Assembly (NCBI RefSeq): GCF_039522365.1
Contig: NZ_BAAADJ010000004.1
Span: 186,001-250,000 of the forward strand
Origin: Bacillus carboniphilus
GTDB lineage: Bacteria; Bacillota; Bacilli; Bacillales; JC228
Reading direction: 5' to 3'
DNA: 64,000 bases
Under the pieces are notes generated by a model. The model was not told the DNA's origin. It did not search any database and worked only from the letters and a program-made list of their open reading frames with translations. This document shows positions 9,244-17,748 of this stretch, piece by piece. Each line of letters opens with the position of its first letter. Within the stretch, counting starts at the first letter, position 1. The translations under genes were made by a program, and so were the position numbers.

Positions 9244-9272
9244 CGGGCATTGAATTTCACTTCATTGCCCGT
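9244..9272 (+). terminator. Possible partial terminator after the PTS genes
   Basis: CGGGCATTGAA pairs with TTCATTGCCCG with one mismatch, followed by a weak T-rich tract. It may cause partial termination before the transketolase genes. Confidence 0.45.
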
Positions 9273-9319
9273 TGTTGTTCGGTAAGGGTTGGAATGGGGA
9301 CTTGGGTTTACAGTGTACC

Positions 9320-9475
9320 GAACGTGAAAACGGCTCTCGTTTTCTCTTTTAGTTCCTTTTTCATTGCACCAACCCCAAAACTGGCACTCGGTTCTACTTC
9401 TAGTTCCCATTTGCACTACACCTAACCAAAAACCGGCACTCAACCCACTCTCAGTTCTAGTATCTTCCCCCACCA
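9320..9475. repeat. Three degenerate direct repeats upstream of the transketolase genes
   Basis: Three roughly 48-base units share the pattern AAAACYGGCACTC...TAGTTCC...TTGCACC. They fill most of the 9205-9510 gap, which holds no gene. Function unknown. Confidence 0.4.
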
Positions 9476-9510
9476 CGATAAAAAAACAAAATCCTGGAGG
9501 TCCATCACCT

Positions 9511-10347
9511 ATGCAATACTTAGACATCCAAGCTCAAAAAATCCGCCAAGGCGTGATTGAAACTGTATATCGCCAAAAACAAGGCCACCTCGGCGGTCCT
9601 CTTTCCATGGCAGATATCCTAGCCGTACTCTATTTTGATGTCCTAAACATTGACCCAACCCAGCCTCAATGGGAAGACCGTGACCGTTTCGTTCTGTCAA
9701 AAGGCCACTCAGGAATCGCTTTATACGTAGCACTCGCACTCAGAGGCTACTTCCCTTATGAGGAGCTTTTCACATTTGACGAGCTACATTCGAGACTCCA
9801 AGCTCACCCAGATATGACAAAGCTGCCTGGAATTGATATGTCCACCGGCTCACTCGGCCAAGGTTTTTCTGCAGCAGTCGGCATGGCACTGGGGGCAAAA
9901 CTGCAAGGAAAAGCCTATAAAACTTACTGTCTCCTAGGTGACGGAGAATCCCAAGAAGGTCAAGTATGGGAGGCAGCGCATGTTGCAACTCGCTACAAAC
10001 TCAACAATCTCATCGTGATCCTTGATAACAACCGGCTTCAACAATATGGTTGGGCCAACGAAAACATCAAAAGCCGCAGGCCACCAGACAGCAATCCTGC
10101 AGAAAAGTGGAAAGCATTCGGCTGGAACGTCCTTGAAATAGATGGCCACGATACACGCCAAATCAAACAGGCCCTGACCGACCTACCTAACCGAAGCAAG
10201 CGAAAGCCCAGCATCATCATCGCTCACACCATCAAAGGAAAAGGCGTCCGTTTCATGGAAAATCAATTCAAATGGCACTCAAATGTACCGACCAAAGAAG
10301 AATACCATGAGGCAATGAAGCAATTGAAAGAAGGGATTCCACAATGA
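9511..10347 (+). CDS. Transketolase, N-terminal subunit
   Basis: 278 residues, the thiamine-diphosphate-binding half of a two-part transketolase. HLGGPLSMADILAVLYF (about 27-43), SKGHSGIALY (about 61) and GDGESQEGQVWEA (about 145) with the downstream LDNN form the ThDP and metal motif. Transketolase moves two-carbon units between sugar phosphates. The chosen ATG follows GGAGG ten bases earlier. Its stop overlaps the start of the C-terminal subunit gene (ATGA). Confidence 0.92.
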   Translation: MQYLDIQAQKIRQGVIETVYRQKQGHLGGPLSMADILAVLYFDVLNIDPTQPQWEDRDRFVLSKGHSGIALYVALALRGYFPYEELFTFDELHSRLQAHPDMTKLPGIDMSTGSLGQGFSAAVGMALGAKLQGKAYKTYCLLGDGESQEGQVWEAAHVATRYKLNNLIVILDNNRLQQYGWANENIKSRRPPDSNPAEKWKAFGWNVLEIDGHDTRQIKQALTDLPNRSKRKPSIIIAHTIKGKGVRFMENQFKWHSNVPTKEEYHEAMKQLKEGIPQ

Positions 10348-11303
10348 AAGTGACAACAAAAAGCATGAGAAATGCCTTTGGAGCTAAACTTGCGGAGATG
10401 GCCAAAACGAATCCTAAAGTCGTTGCGCTCGACGGTGATCTCGGGAACTCAACCCGCTTATCCATGGTGGAAGAGCAGAACCCTTCTTCCTTTCTTCAAA
10501 TGGGCATTGCTGAACAAAACATGGTCGGAGTGGCTGCCGGTCTAGCTACAACCGGCATAATCCCGTGGGTCTGCAGTTTTGCCGCCTTTTTAACGAGGAG
10601 AGCCTATGATCAAATTGTGGTTAGTGTGGATCAACCATCCCTCAATGTAAAATTAGTGGGTGCTTATAGTGGATTGCTCACTAGTAACACAGGCAAATCC
10701 CATCATTCTTTTGAGGACATTGCACTCATGCAAACCCTTCCTAACATGGTGGTGATCGCACCTGGAGATGCAGAGGAAACCGTTCAAGCCATGGAAGCAG
10801 TGAATGAACATAAGGGACCAACCTACCTCCGTTTATCCAGAGACGAAACGTTAGAAATTCTTCCAGGATCTGACCACCCATTCACCATTGGCCAAGGACG
10901 AATTTTACATGAGGGTGAAAAAATAGCCGTACTAAGTACGGGGAGCATGTCACCTAGAGTCTATAAAGCTGTTAAAGAACTTGCTACTGAAGACGTTCAA
11001 CTCACCCATGCTCACTTCCCTACCATTAAACCTTTAGACCACAACCTTTTAAAAAAACTAGCTGAATCCCACTCGCACCTCGTAACAGTCGAAGAACATT
11101 TTATATCAAGTGGTTTTGGCAGCGCGGTCTCTCAGTATACTAGTTCTCACCACCCTATTCTTGTTACGAGAATTGGAATAGAAGACGAGTACAGCCAATG
11201 TGGTAAGGATCAGGAGTTGCTTGATTTTCACGGGTTAAGTAGTGAAAAACTGAAGCAGACCTTCTACAATTTTTATAACCAAGGTTGTAGTCAACATGAT
11301 TAA
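10344..11303 (+). CDS. Transketolase, C-terminal subunit
   Basis: 319 residues covering the pyrimidine-binding and C-terminal domains. FLQMGIAEQNMVGVAAGLA (about 50) contains the catalytic glutamate that activates ThDP, and HHSFEDIALMQTLPNM lies near residue 120. It overlaps the N-terminal subunit gene by four bases, indicating coupled synthesis of the heteromer. It overlaps the HAD gene by eight bases. Split transketolases are frequent in catabolic sugar operons, as opposed to the housekeeping Tkt. Confidence 0.92.
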   Translation: MKVTTKSMRNAFGAKLAEMAKTNPKVVALDGDLGNSTRLSMVEEQNPSSFLQMGIAEQNMVGVAAGLATTGIIPWVCSFAAFLTRRAYDQIVVSVDQPSLNVKLVGAYSGLLTSNTGKSHHSFEDIALMQTLPNMVVIAPGDAEETVQAMEAVNEHKGPTYLRLSRDETLEILPGSDHPFTIGQGRILHEGEKIAVLSTGSMSPRVYKAVKELATEDVQLTHAHFPTIKPLDHNLLKKLAESHSHLVTVEEHFISSGFGSAVSQYTSSHHPILVTRIGIEDEYSQCGKDQELLDFHGLSSEKLKQTFYNFYNQGCSQHD

Positions 11304-12147
11304 AGCACTCGCTCTCGATATGGATGGCACCATGTTAAGTCCTGATGGAACCATTTCACCCATGTTAACCAGCTATCTCAAGAAATTGCAGGCAAATGGA
11401 ATGCGAGTTTTTCTTGCGACTGGACGTACTATGACAGAGGTCAAAGAAGTCCTACCGGAAGACTTTGAAGCTGACGGAGTTGTAACCGCAAATGGAATGG
11501 GCTGCTACATCGGTGAGAGCCAGATTGCACAAAACAGCCTAGCACCCAAGTTAGTGGAAAAAGTTGTTGCCATGGCTAAAAAACGACAGCTATATTACGA
11601 GATTCACCCTGATAACGGCTCGAGATTTTCTTACAAGGCTGATCAACATTATATGTATTCGGAAGTTAGTGGGGATCCTCCTATCACCTTACACGAGCAT
11701 GAATGGCACTCCAGAAAAAACGCAGTTGCTCACAAGATTAAATGGGTCCAACAGTCACCGCTTAAAAATATTGTGAAGGTCTATTTCTTCAGTATGGATA
11801 CGGCAAAAATATCCGAGTGGAAACAAACCCTAAACGAGCTAATGAAAAAAGATGAATTCTCTATTTCTTCTTCCTCTCTACACAATGTAGAAATCATGAC
11901 TGAAAGTGTATCGAAGGCAACTGGACTCGAGCTTTTATTGACAAAGTTTAACCTAGCTCCATCCCAACTTTTAGCCATCGGCGACAGTGAAAACGATATT
12001 CCCATGTTCCAGCTTGCGGGTACTTCTGTTGCTATGAGAAATGCTGAGAACTATATAAAACACCAAGTTGATGAAATCACAGAACACTCCTATGAAGAGG
12101 ATGGGCTTTATTTATATTTAGAAAAAAGGTTCAAAGAGGGTGAGTAA
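11296..12147 (+). CDS. Cof-type HAD-IIB family hydrolase
   Basis: 283 residues. HAD motif I is ALDMDGTML (nucleophile Asp near residue 8), motif II is FLATGRT, and motifs III/IV include a lysine near residue 200 and AIGDSENDIPMF near 235. The IIB cap lies between. Such enzymes remove phosphate from sugar phosphates. Its overlap with the transketolase operon suggests it handles an intermediate of the same pathway. The stop codon is inside the terminator hairpin. Confidence 0.9.
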   Translation: MIKALALDMDGTMLSPDGTISPMLTSYLKKLQANGMRVFLATGRTMTEVKEVLPEDFEADGVVTANGMGCYIGESQIAQNSLAPKLVEKVVAMAKKRQLYYEIHPDNGSRFSYKADQHYMYSEVSGDPPITLHEHEWHSRKNAVAHKIKWVQQSPLKNIVKVYFFSMDTAKISEWKQTLNELMKKDEFSISSSSLHNVEIMTESVSKATGLELLLTKFNLAPSQLLAIGDSENDIPMFQLAGTSVAMRNAENYIKHQVDEITEHSYEEDGLYLYLEKRFKEGE

Positions 12148-12167
12148 TACATATCACCCTCTTTTTT
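12135..12167 (+). terminator. Rho-independent terminator of the PTS/transketolase operon
   Basis: AGAGGGTGA pairs with TCACCCTCT followed by six T; the HAD stop codon lies in the loop. Confidence 0.9.
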
Positions 12168-12243
12168 ACTTGTCCGACATAAAACGACTTCGAATTTCCC
12201 TGGAAATGAAATGAATGCTTTTATAGCAATAATAGTTTGACCT

Positions 12244-12263
12244 TTAAACAAACGTTTGTTTAA
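12244..12263. promoter_or_regulatory. AAACGTTT palindrome between convergent genes (copy 3 of 4)
   Basis: TTAAACAAACGTTTGTTTAA, a perfect 20-bp palindrome. Here it lies between two convergent 3' ends, which argues against every copy being a promoter operator. Confidence 0.5.
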
Positions 12264-12386
12264 TTTCGCGTGTGTAAAACTATGTTGAAATTTGTTGCTA
12301 TAATAGCTTAGAGCAAATCACTAATTACTTCTTACGATAGAAAATAAAAACAACCATTTCTTCAATGGAATTGGGTGCTTCTCAAT

Positions 12387-13397
12387 TCAACTTCTCTTCA
12401 ACAACAAATAAACAAAATATGGCGCACCAATCAATGCCGTCATGATCCCTGCTGCAACTCCCTCAGGGTCAGCTAGATTCCGACCAATCGTGTCTGCTAG
12501 CAGCAACAACCAACCACCGAGCAAAACCGCAATCGGTAAAAACAACTGGTGTCTTGGTCCTACTAATGCACGCGCAATATGAGGTGCCATAAGTCCAACA
12601 AATGCGATTCCTCCTGTAACGGAAACGGCCGAAGCAGCCAAAGCAACAGCGGTAAACAACAGCAAAAAGCGTTCCTTTTTCATTGGCATCCCAACGCCAA
12701 CGGCAGTTTGCTCATTCAAGCTAAAAATATTCAACTGATTGGCTTTATACAGTGTGAAAGGAATCAGCACCACGAGCCAGGGTAACAACGCTAAAATAAA
12801 GGGCCAATCCGTTCCCCAAATACTGCCTGCCAACCATCTGGAGATGAAGTCGACTTTTTCCCGTTCGGAGGATGAAATCAACAACACCATGGTTCCTGAC
12901 ATAGCCATGGAAAAGCCGACACCGATGAGGATCAGCTTAACCGGTTGGAAGCCTACTTGCTTGCTGTAGGAAAATAGGAAAATCAAGATTGAAACAATCA
13001 GTGCCCCAATAAAAGCAACAACTGGTAACAAATAAATAAAGGTTCCAGAATCAATCGGGAAGTAAAGAAAGAAGACTGCCACTGCGACTCCAGCTCCCGA
13101 GTTAATCCCGATAATCCCTGGATCAGCTAAATCATTCCGTGTGACCCCTTGTAAAATGGCACCAGATACCGCTAAGGCCATACCAGCTAACAGCGTGATT
13201 ACAATTCGGGGCAATCGAACCGAAAATAAGACGAATTCTTCTTTAAAAGTCCCCTGCCCCAAAATTGTTGGTAACAACCGGTCGATCGATAAAGAAGAGT
13301 ATCCCATTGACATGCTTGTTACCGTCGTCACCACAATCAATGCTAGAAAAACCACAACTAGTAATCTTTGTTTTTTAATTAAACTTGGATGAATCAT
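12387..13397 (-). CDS. Iron-siderophore ABC transporter permease (FecCD family)
   Basis: 336 residues with about nine or ten membrane segments and FecCD signatures: RLPRIVITLLAGMALAVSGAILQG near 50, DPGIIGINSGAG near 93, and GGIAFVGLMAPHIAR near 265, the loop that contacts the ATPase. It should form the membrane channel with the other permease. The start overlaps the previous permease gene by four bases. Confidence 0.92.
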   Translation of the reverse strand: MIHPSLIKKQRLLVVVFLALIVVTTVTSMSMGYSSLSIDRLLPTILGQGTFKEEFVLFSVRLPRIVITLLAGMALAVSGAILQGVTRNDLADPGIIGINSGAGVAVAVFFLYFPIDSGTFIYLLPVVAFIGALIVSILIFLFSYSKQVGFQPVKLILIGVGFSMAMSGTMVLLISSSEREKVDFISRWLAGSIWGTDWPFILALLPWLVVLIPFTLYKANQLNIFSLNEQTAVGVGMPMKKERFLLLFTAVALAASAVSVTGGIAFVGLMAPHIARALVGPRHQLFLPIAVLLGGWLLLLADTIGRNLADPEGVAAGIMTALIGAPYFVYLLLKRS

Positions 13398-14395
13398 GAG
13401 AACGCCTTCCCTCCCTTACGTACGATCATGAGGAAGAAAGGAAGACCTAACATCGCTACAATGGCCGTTACCGGCGTTTCAAACGGTGCATTGAGATTTC
13501 TCCCAATCGTATCGGCAATGAGCATGAACGTTGCACCCGTAATGGCGGACATCGGCAAAATAAATCGATAATCAGTCCCTACGATAGCACGGACAATATG
13601 TGGAATCATAAGACCAATGAAAGCTAGGTTTCCAACTAAAGCAACAGAAGCACCCGCAAGTAACACAACGACAATAAATAAAGCGTACTTAACCTGGGTT
13701 ATTTTCTGTCCTAAACCGACGGCTAGCTCCTCATTCAAACTGAGAATGGTAAGCTGTCTGGAAAGGAAAATAGCAATCAATATCCCCACTACGATAAAAG
13801 GAACAATAACCTTCAGCTGTCCCCACGTCGTTCCGATAATGCCACCTGCACTCCACATGGAAACTTCCTTTGAGATTTTAAAATAGATTCCGATCCCTTC
13901 TGAAATGGCAAAAAGAAAAGCTGAAACCGCAGCCCCTGCTAGGACAATACGAAGTGGAGAAAAACCACCTTTTTTGGCTGCACCAATACTCACCACTAAA
14001 ATCGCACCTATCGCGGCACCGAAAAAGCAAGCAATCATAATGGCAAAGTAGTTAGCCGATGGAAGCAGCGCAACGGTTAATGCAAGGGCAGCACTAGCCC
14101 CTGCTGTTAAACCTAGTAAACTCGGATCCGCGAGAGGGTTTCTTGTAAGCCCCTGCATAATCGCACCGGACACGGCAAGGCCAGCCCCTACAAAAATGGC
14201 TGCAATTTCTCGCGGTAAACGAATTTCTCTGATCATCGTGATGGTGTCTGTTTTTACTTCTGACGTAAGGGCAAGCCAAACTTCCTTCACACTTGTATCA
14301 GCCGCTCCAAAAATCATAGAAACAAAGAATGTCGCAACAAACAAGAGTGTGATGCCTATGAATTTATATAAAACTCTTAAATGATTAGTGGTCAT
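13394..14395 (-). CDS. Iron-siderophore ABC transporter permease (FecCD family)
   Basis: 333 residues, the second FecCD permease, with RLPREIAAIFVGAGLAVSGAI near 50, NPLADPSLLGLTAGASAALA near 85 and GNLAFIGLMIPHIVR near 265. The pair resembles the YfiZ-YfhA heterodimer of B. subtilis, which imports hydroxamate/citrate siderophores. It sits between the substrate-binding protein and the second permease, in a Fur-controlled operon. Confidence 0.92.
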   Translation of the reverse strand: MTTNHLRVLYKFIGITLLFVATFFVSMIFGAADTSVKEVWLALTSEVKTDTITMIREIRLPREIAAIFVGAGLAVSGAIMQGLTRNPLADPSLLGLTAGASAALALTVALLPSANYFAIMIACFFGAAIGAILVVSIGAAKKGGFSPLRIVLAGAAVSAFLFAISEGIGIYFKISKEVSMWSAGGIIGTTWGQLKVIVPFIVVGILIAIFLSRQLTILSLNEELAVGLGQKITQVKYALFIVVVLLAGASVALVGNLAFIGLMIPHIVRAIVGTDYRFILPMSAITGATFMLIADTIGRNLNAPFETPVTAIVAMLGLPFFLMIVRKGGKAFS

Positions 14396-14427
14396 GCGAA
14401 TCAGCTCTTCTTTTTATTTAAAGATTT

Positions 14428-15351
14428 TTATTCTCCTAAGAAGGAATCCATAAAGAACTCGAGTTGGAAATCAAGAGTAATCGGATCATTAAAGTAAAAC
14501 TCTTTCGAATCCACAACATAAGTATTGCCATTCTTAACTGCCGGAATGTTTTTAAACGTTTCAGTCTCCATGAAGGAAGACTCTTTCTCTTCTGCCTTAC
14601 TAACTATGAGATAGTCCCCTACGAATTCAGGTAAAACCTCAAGTGACAACGTATAGTAACCTGGTTCTAACGCTGTTTCTTTTACCTTTTCAGGCATGTT
14701 TAGCTTCATTTCTTGATAAAGAATTTCTGTTCCACGTGCCCAGTTATCTCCGAAAACATATAGCTCTTTGTCAAAGTTTTCAATAACCGTAACCGTAGCA
14801 TCTTCACCGATTTTTGCTTTAATGTCTTCTCCTGCTGCCGCCGCACGCTCTTTGAAGTCATCAATCCAGTTTTGAGCCTCTTCTTCTTTATTTAATAGTT
14901 TTCCAATTTCTAAGTGTTGCGTTAAATAGTCCAGTTTTCCATATGTAAACGTGACAACCGGTGCAATTTCTTTTAGTTTATCGACGTTTTTCATAGTAGA
15001 AAGACCGATAATTAAGTCTGGATCTAGTTCTATAATTTTTTCTAGATTTTCGTCTGTCACTTCTTCGACACCCTCTAATTCATAGCGAGGATTCATTTTA
15101 GACCAAGAGTCAACACCCACAACTGGGACATCTAGGGCTAATACATTTCCAGCAAACGTTGAAAGAACGACTACACGCTGTGGATCAGCAGGGACTTCAA
15201 CTGGCCCATTTTCAGATTCGTACGTAATCGTTTCGGATTCAGTTTTAGTGTCAGAAGATGAATCTCCCGATGTTCCTTGATCAGCAGTAGCTCCACAAGC
15301 ACTAAGCACGAGCGCCACTAACAGCAGGAATGAAAGTCTCAATTTCTTCAT
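14428..15351 (-). CDS. Iron-siderophore ABC transporter substrate-binding lipoprotein
   Basis: 307 residues. The lipobox is LVALVLSAC at about residue 12-19, so the protein is anchored outside the membrane. The two-lobed FepB/PeriplasmBP_2 fold shows in PQRVVVLSTFAGNVLALDVPVVG (about 58-80) and ELDPDLIIGLS (about 108). It captures the ferric siderophore and hands it to the FecCD permeases. Its first 50 bases overlap the end of the upstream ATPase gene. Confidence 0.92.
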   Translation of the reverse strand: MKKLRLSFLLLVALVLSACGATADQGTSGDSSSDTKTESETITYESENGPVEVPADPQRVVVLSTFAGNVLALDVPVVGVDSWSKMNPRYELEGVEEVTDENLEKIIELDPDLIIGLSTMKNVDKLKEIAPVVTFTYGKLDYLTQHLEIGKLLNKEEEAQNWIDDFKERAAAAGEDIKAKIGEDATVTVIENFDKELYVFGDNWARGTEILYQEMKLNMPEKVKETALEPGYYTLSLEVLPEFVGDYLIVSKAEEKESSFMETETFKNIPAVKNGNTYVVDSKEFYFNDPITLDFQLEFFMDSFLGE

Positions 15352-16147
15352 GTTTATCGTCTCCTTTTATCAGATCGTAGGTCATACACATCGGTTTATT
15401 GGTCCTTGGGTCACGTCCAATCGAAGCATCGATTTGGAAAACGGTTCTAAGTACGTCGCGAGTTATCACTTCATCACTTGTTCCCGCTTTTACAATCTCT
15501 CCATCCTTCATAGCAATCATGTAATCTGCGAAACGGGCTGCCTGGTTTAAATCGTGAAGAACCATCACAATGGTACGCTCTTGCTCTCGATTTAATTTTT
15601 GCAGAAGCTCCAAAACTTCTAGTTGATGAGCCATATCGAGATATGTAGTTGGTTCGTCAAGAAAAATCATGTCTGTTTCCTGTGCGAGTGACATCGCAAT
15701 CCATACGCGTTGGCGCTGGCCGCCAGATAAAGAATCAACAGATTGATACTTGTAATCTAGAGTCCCGGTCACTTCTAACGCCCAATTGATGACTTCCATG
15801 TCTTTGGTGGTTAAGCGACCAAACCCTTTTTGATAAGGATAGCGACCGTATGAAACCAGTTCCCCAACAGATAGGCCTGTTGCACTTTCTGGTGTCTGAG
15901 GAAGAATCGCCATTTTTTTAGCTAATTCCTTCGTACTTCCCTTTGAAATATGGCTTCCATCGAGAATGATTGAGCCTGTTTGATGCGGGATAATACGTGT
16001 CATCGCTTTCAGGAGTGTCGATTTTCCACAACCATTCGAACCGATAATGGTTGTTATTTTTTTGTCTGGAATTTCAATGCTCAAATCCCGTACAATCAGC
16101 CGTTCCCCGTAGCCAATATGAAGATCCTCTGTGTAAAGGCGAACCAT
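15302..16147 (-). CDS. Iron-siderophore ABC transporter ATP-binding protein (YusV-like)
   Basis: About 281 residues: Walker A GSNGCGKST near 36, Q-loop LPQTPES near 82, signature LSGGQRQR near 138, Walker B MIFLDEP near 158 and the switch histidine in VLHD. It energises the FecCD permeases. The ATG eight bases after GGAGG is preferred to an upstream in-frame start. The C-terminus overlaps the substrate-binding protein gene by 50 bases. Two Fur boxes lie just upstream, so iron limitation should switch the operon on. Confidence 0.93.
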   Translation of the reverse strand: MVRLYTEDLHIGYGERLIVRDLSIEIPDKKITTIIGSNGCGKSTLLKAMTRIIPHQTGSIILDGSHISKGSTKELAKKMAILPQTPESATGLSVGELVSYGRYPYQKGFGRLTTKDMEVINWALEVTGTLDYKYQSVDSLSGGQRQRVWIAMSLAQETDMIFLDEPTTYLDMAHQLEVLELLQKLNREQERTIVMVLHDLNQAARFADYMIAMKDGEIVKAGTSDEVITRDVLRTVFQIDASIGRDPRTNKPMCMTYDLIKGDDKHEEIETFIPAVSGARA

Positions 16148-16186
16148 GTGTACAGCCTCCAATAAATTTTTTCTTATTTTCGATAT

Positions 16187-16201
16187 TGATAATCATTATC
16201 A
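16187..16201. promoter_or_regulatory. Fur box 1 (perfect 7-1-7)
   Basis: TGATAATCATTATCA is a perfect 7-1-7 Fur operator. It lies 40 bases upstream of the siderophore ATPase gene. Confidence 0.9.
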
Positions 16202-16230
16202 ACACGAGTACAATGTAACTATAAGTTGAT

Positions 16231-16245
16231 TGAGAATGATTGTCA
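16231..16245. promoter_or_regulatory. Fur box 2
   Basis: TGAGAATGATTGTCA matches the Fur 7-1-7 consensus with two changes. With box 1 it frames the likely promoter of the siderophore operon. Confidence 0.75.
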
Positions 16246-16269
16246 ATATCATTTTTGGATATTCTTATT

Positions 16270-16456
16270 GAAGCGGACACCAGTTCCATTATTCACATTA
16301 AATCTATCGTTTTTGAAGATAAACCGGACTCAGAATCTGTTATTTGCTAGATTTCACCTCATTTTTACTAGTTTTTGACCGAATAACGGAACCTGTGTCC
16401 GTTTAAACGCTGAAAAGTACCATTTTTATAGAATTAGCGGAACGTGTGTCCCCTTG
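16270..16456. repeat. Dispersed inverted motif (GCGGACAC..GTTCC) upstream of the FNR gene
   Basis: GCGGACACCAGTTCC occurs once near 16273 and its reverse form (GGAACCTGTGTCCG, GGAACGTGTGTCC) twice, near 16389 and 16439. This accounts for most of the 16148-16515 gap besides the Fur boxes. Function unknown. Confidence 0.4.
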
Positions 16457-16515
16457 AATGCCAATTCGCATGACGTGACACAACCTCCGCTTACATAAAG
16501 TTTTGGGAGTGAGAA

Positions 16516-17607
16516 ATGATGAACAGAGCAGACTGTTTTGACGTAACCATCATTGGGGGTGGCCCCGCTGGATTGTATTCTGCCTTTTATAGTGGATTAC
16601 GAGAAATGAAGACGAAGATTATCGACGCACAACCCCAATTAGGTGGTAAAGTGCACATCTATCCAGAAAAAATGATTTGGGATATCGGGGGTCTCACGCC
16701 GACTACTGGGGCTAAATTGATTGAGCAATTAGTAGAACAAGGGCTTACCTTTGATCCAGAAGTTGTGTTGAATGAGAAGATTACGTCTATCTCCAAGAAC
16801 GAAGAAGGGCTATTTGTGCTAAAAGGGGCGTCCGGACGTGAGCATCTCTCCAAAACCGTCATTGTGGCTGTGGGAAGTGGGATTTTAAAACCTCAGAAAT
16901 TACAGATTGAAGGTCAAGACCTTCTCGGCATTTCGAACTTACACTACACAGTAAAATCTTTAAGCTATTTTAAAGAAAAAGTGGTGCTCGTTTCTGGTGG
17001 CGGAAACAGTGCAGTGGATTGGGCGAATGAGTTAGAGCCTGTGGCTAAAAAAGTCTATGTCACGCATCGCAAGGATCAGCTTTCTGGTCATGAAGCCCAA
17101 GTCACACAGTTAATGAACAGCTCTGCCGATATCTTTTTCAACTCTACCATTACTAATTTAAAGACTTCAGACACTAAAGAAAAAATAGAATGGGTTCAGC
17201 TCACCAACAGTGAAACAGGTGAAGTCGTGGAAATTGAGGTAGATGACGTGCTCATAAACCATGGTTTCGAACAGGACTCCTCCCTACTTGAGAATAGTGA
17301 ACTCGATATCAAAATGCTTGATAACTTCTACATTGCTGGCAACCCGAACAGCGAATCATCTGTAGAAGGCCTCTATGCTGCGGGCGACATTCTCAAATAC
17401 GACGGGAAGCTCCACTTAATTGCAGGTGCTTTCCAAGATGCAGCCAACGCCGTCAACAAAGCAAAACAATACATCCAACCAGACGCATCCGGCTTCGCCA
17501 TGGTCTCCTCCCATAACGAAGTCTTTGAAGAACGCAACAAACAAATCCGGCAACGTGGGACAGAGGGGACAGGAACCTTGTCCCACCTCAAAGCTTTGGC
17601 GAAGTAA
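16516..17607 (+). CDS. Ferredoxin--NADP(+) reductase, YumC/YcgT type, with REP-encoded tail
   Basis: 363 residues of the thioredoxin-reductase-like ferredoxin/flavodoxin-NADP reductases. The FAD motif is IIGGGPAGLYSAFY (about 12-25), the NADP motif is VSGGGNSAVDWA (about 160), and YAAGDI lies near 290. It lacks the CxxC of thioredoxin reductase, as expected. Family members are about 330-350 residues; here the last 17 or so are read from a REP element (RGTEGTGTLSH). It faces the Fur-boxed operon and may supply electrons for iron release. Confidence 0.9.
   Translation: MMNRADCFDVTIIGGGPAGLYSAFYSGLREMKTKIIDAQPQLGGKVHIYPEKMIWDIGGLTPTTGAKLIEQLVEQGLTFDPEVVLNEKITSISKNEEGLFVLKGASGREHLSKTVIVAVGSGILKPQKLQIEGQDLLGISNLHYTVKSLSYFKEKVVLVSGGGNSAVDWANELEPVAKKVYVTHRKDQLSGHEAQVTQLMNSSADIFFNSTITNLKTSDTKEKIEWVQLTNSETGEVVEIEVDDVLINHGFEQDSSLLENSELDIKMLDNFYIAGNPNSESSVEGLYAAGDILKYDGKLHLIAGAFQDAANAVNKAKQYIQPDASGFAMVSSHNEVFEERNKQIRQRGTEGTGTLSHLKALAK
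17555..17586 (+). repeat. REP element inside the 3' end of the FNR gene
   Basis: GTGGGACAGAGGGGACAGG then AACC then TTGTCCCAC, translated in frame as part of the reductase C-terminus. The family stop codon has evidently been lost. Confidence 0.85.
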
Positions 17608-17612
17608 ATGCG

Positions 17613-17640
17613 AAAAGGTCACCTTTAGGGGTGACCTTTT
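17613..17640 (+). terminator. Rho-independent terminator after the FNR gene
   Basis: AAAAGGTCACC pairs with GGTGACCTTTT; the T-run is short but the stem is perfect. Confidence 0.7.
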
Positions 17641-17748
17641 GAACGTGTAGGGATGCTAAGCTTTTACCACTTTACATGCGGGTTCTCCCCCAAACATTCT
17701 GATTCTCTTAGGCGTCACTGCCAACGCACCGACCCTCCACTCATAAAC

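Noticed and set aside
12144-12390. Attachment site or prophage border at the AAACGTTT palindrome
   Set aside because: No integrase or phage genes nearby, and the same palindrome occurs at other unrelated spots.
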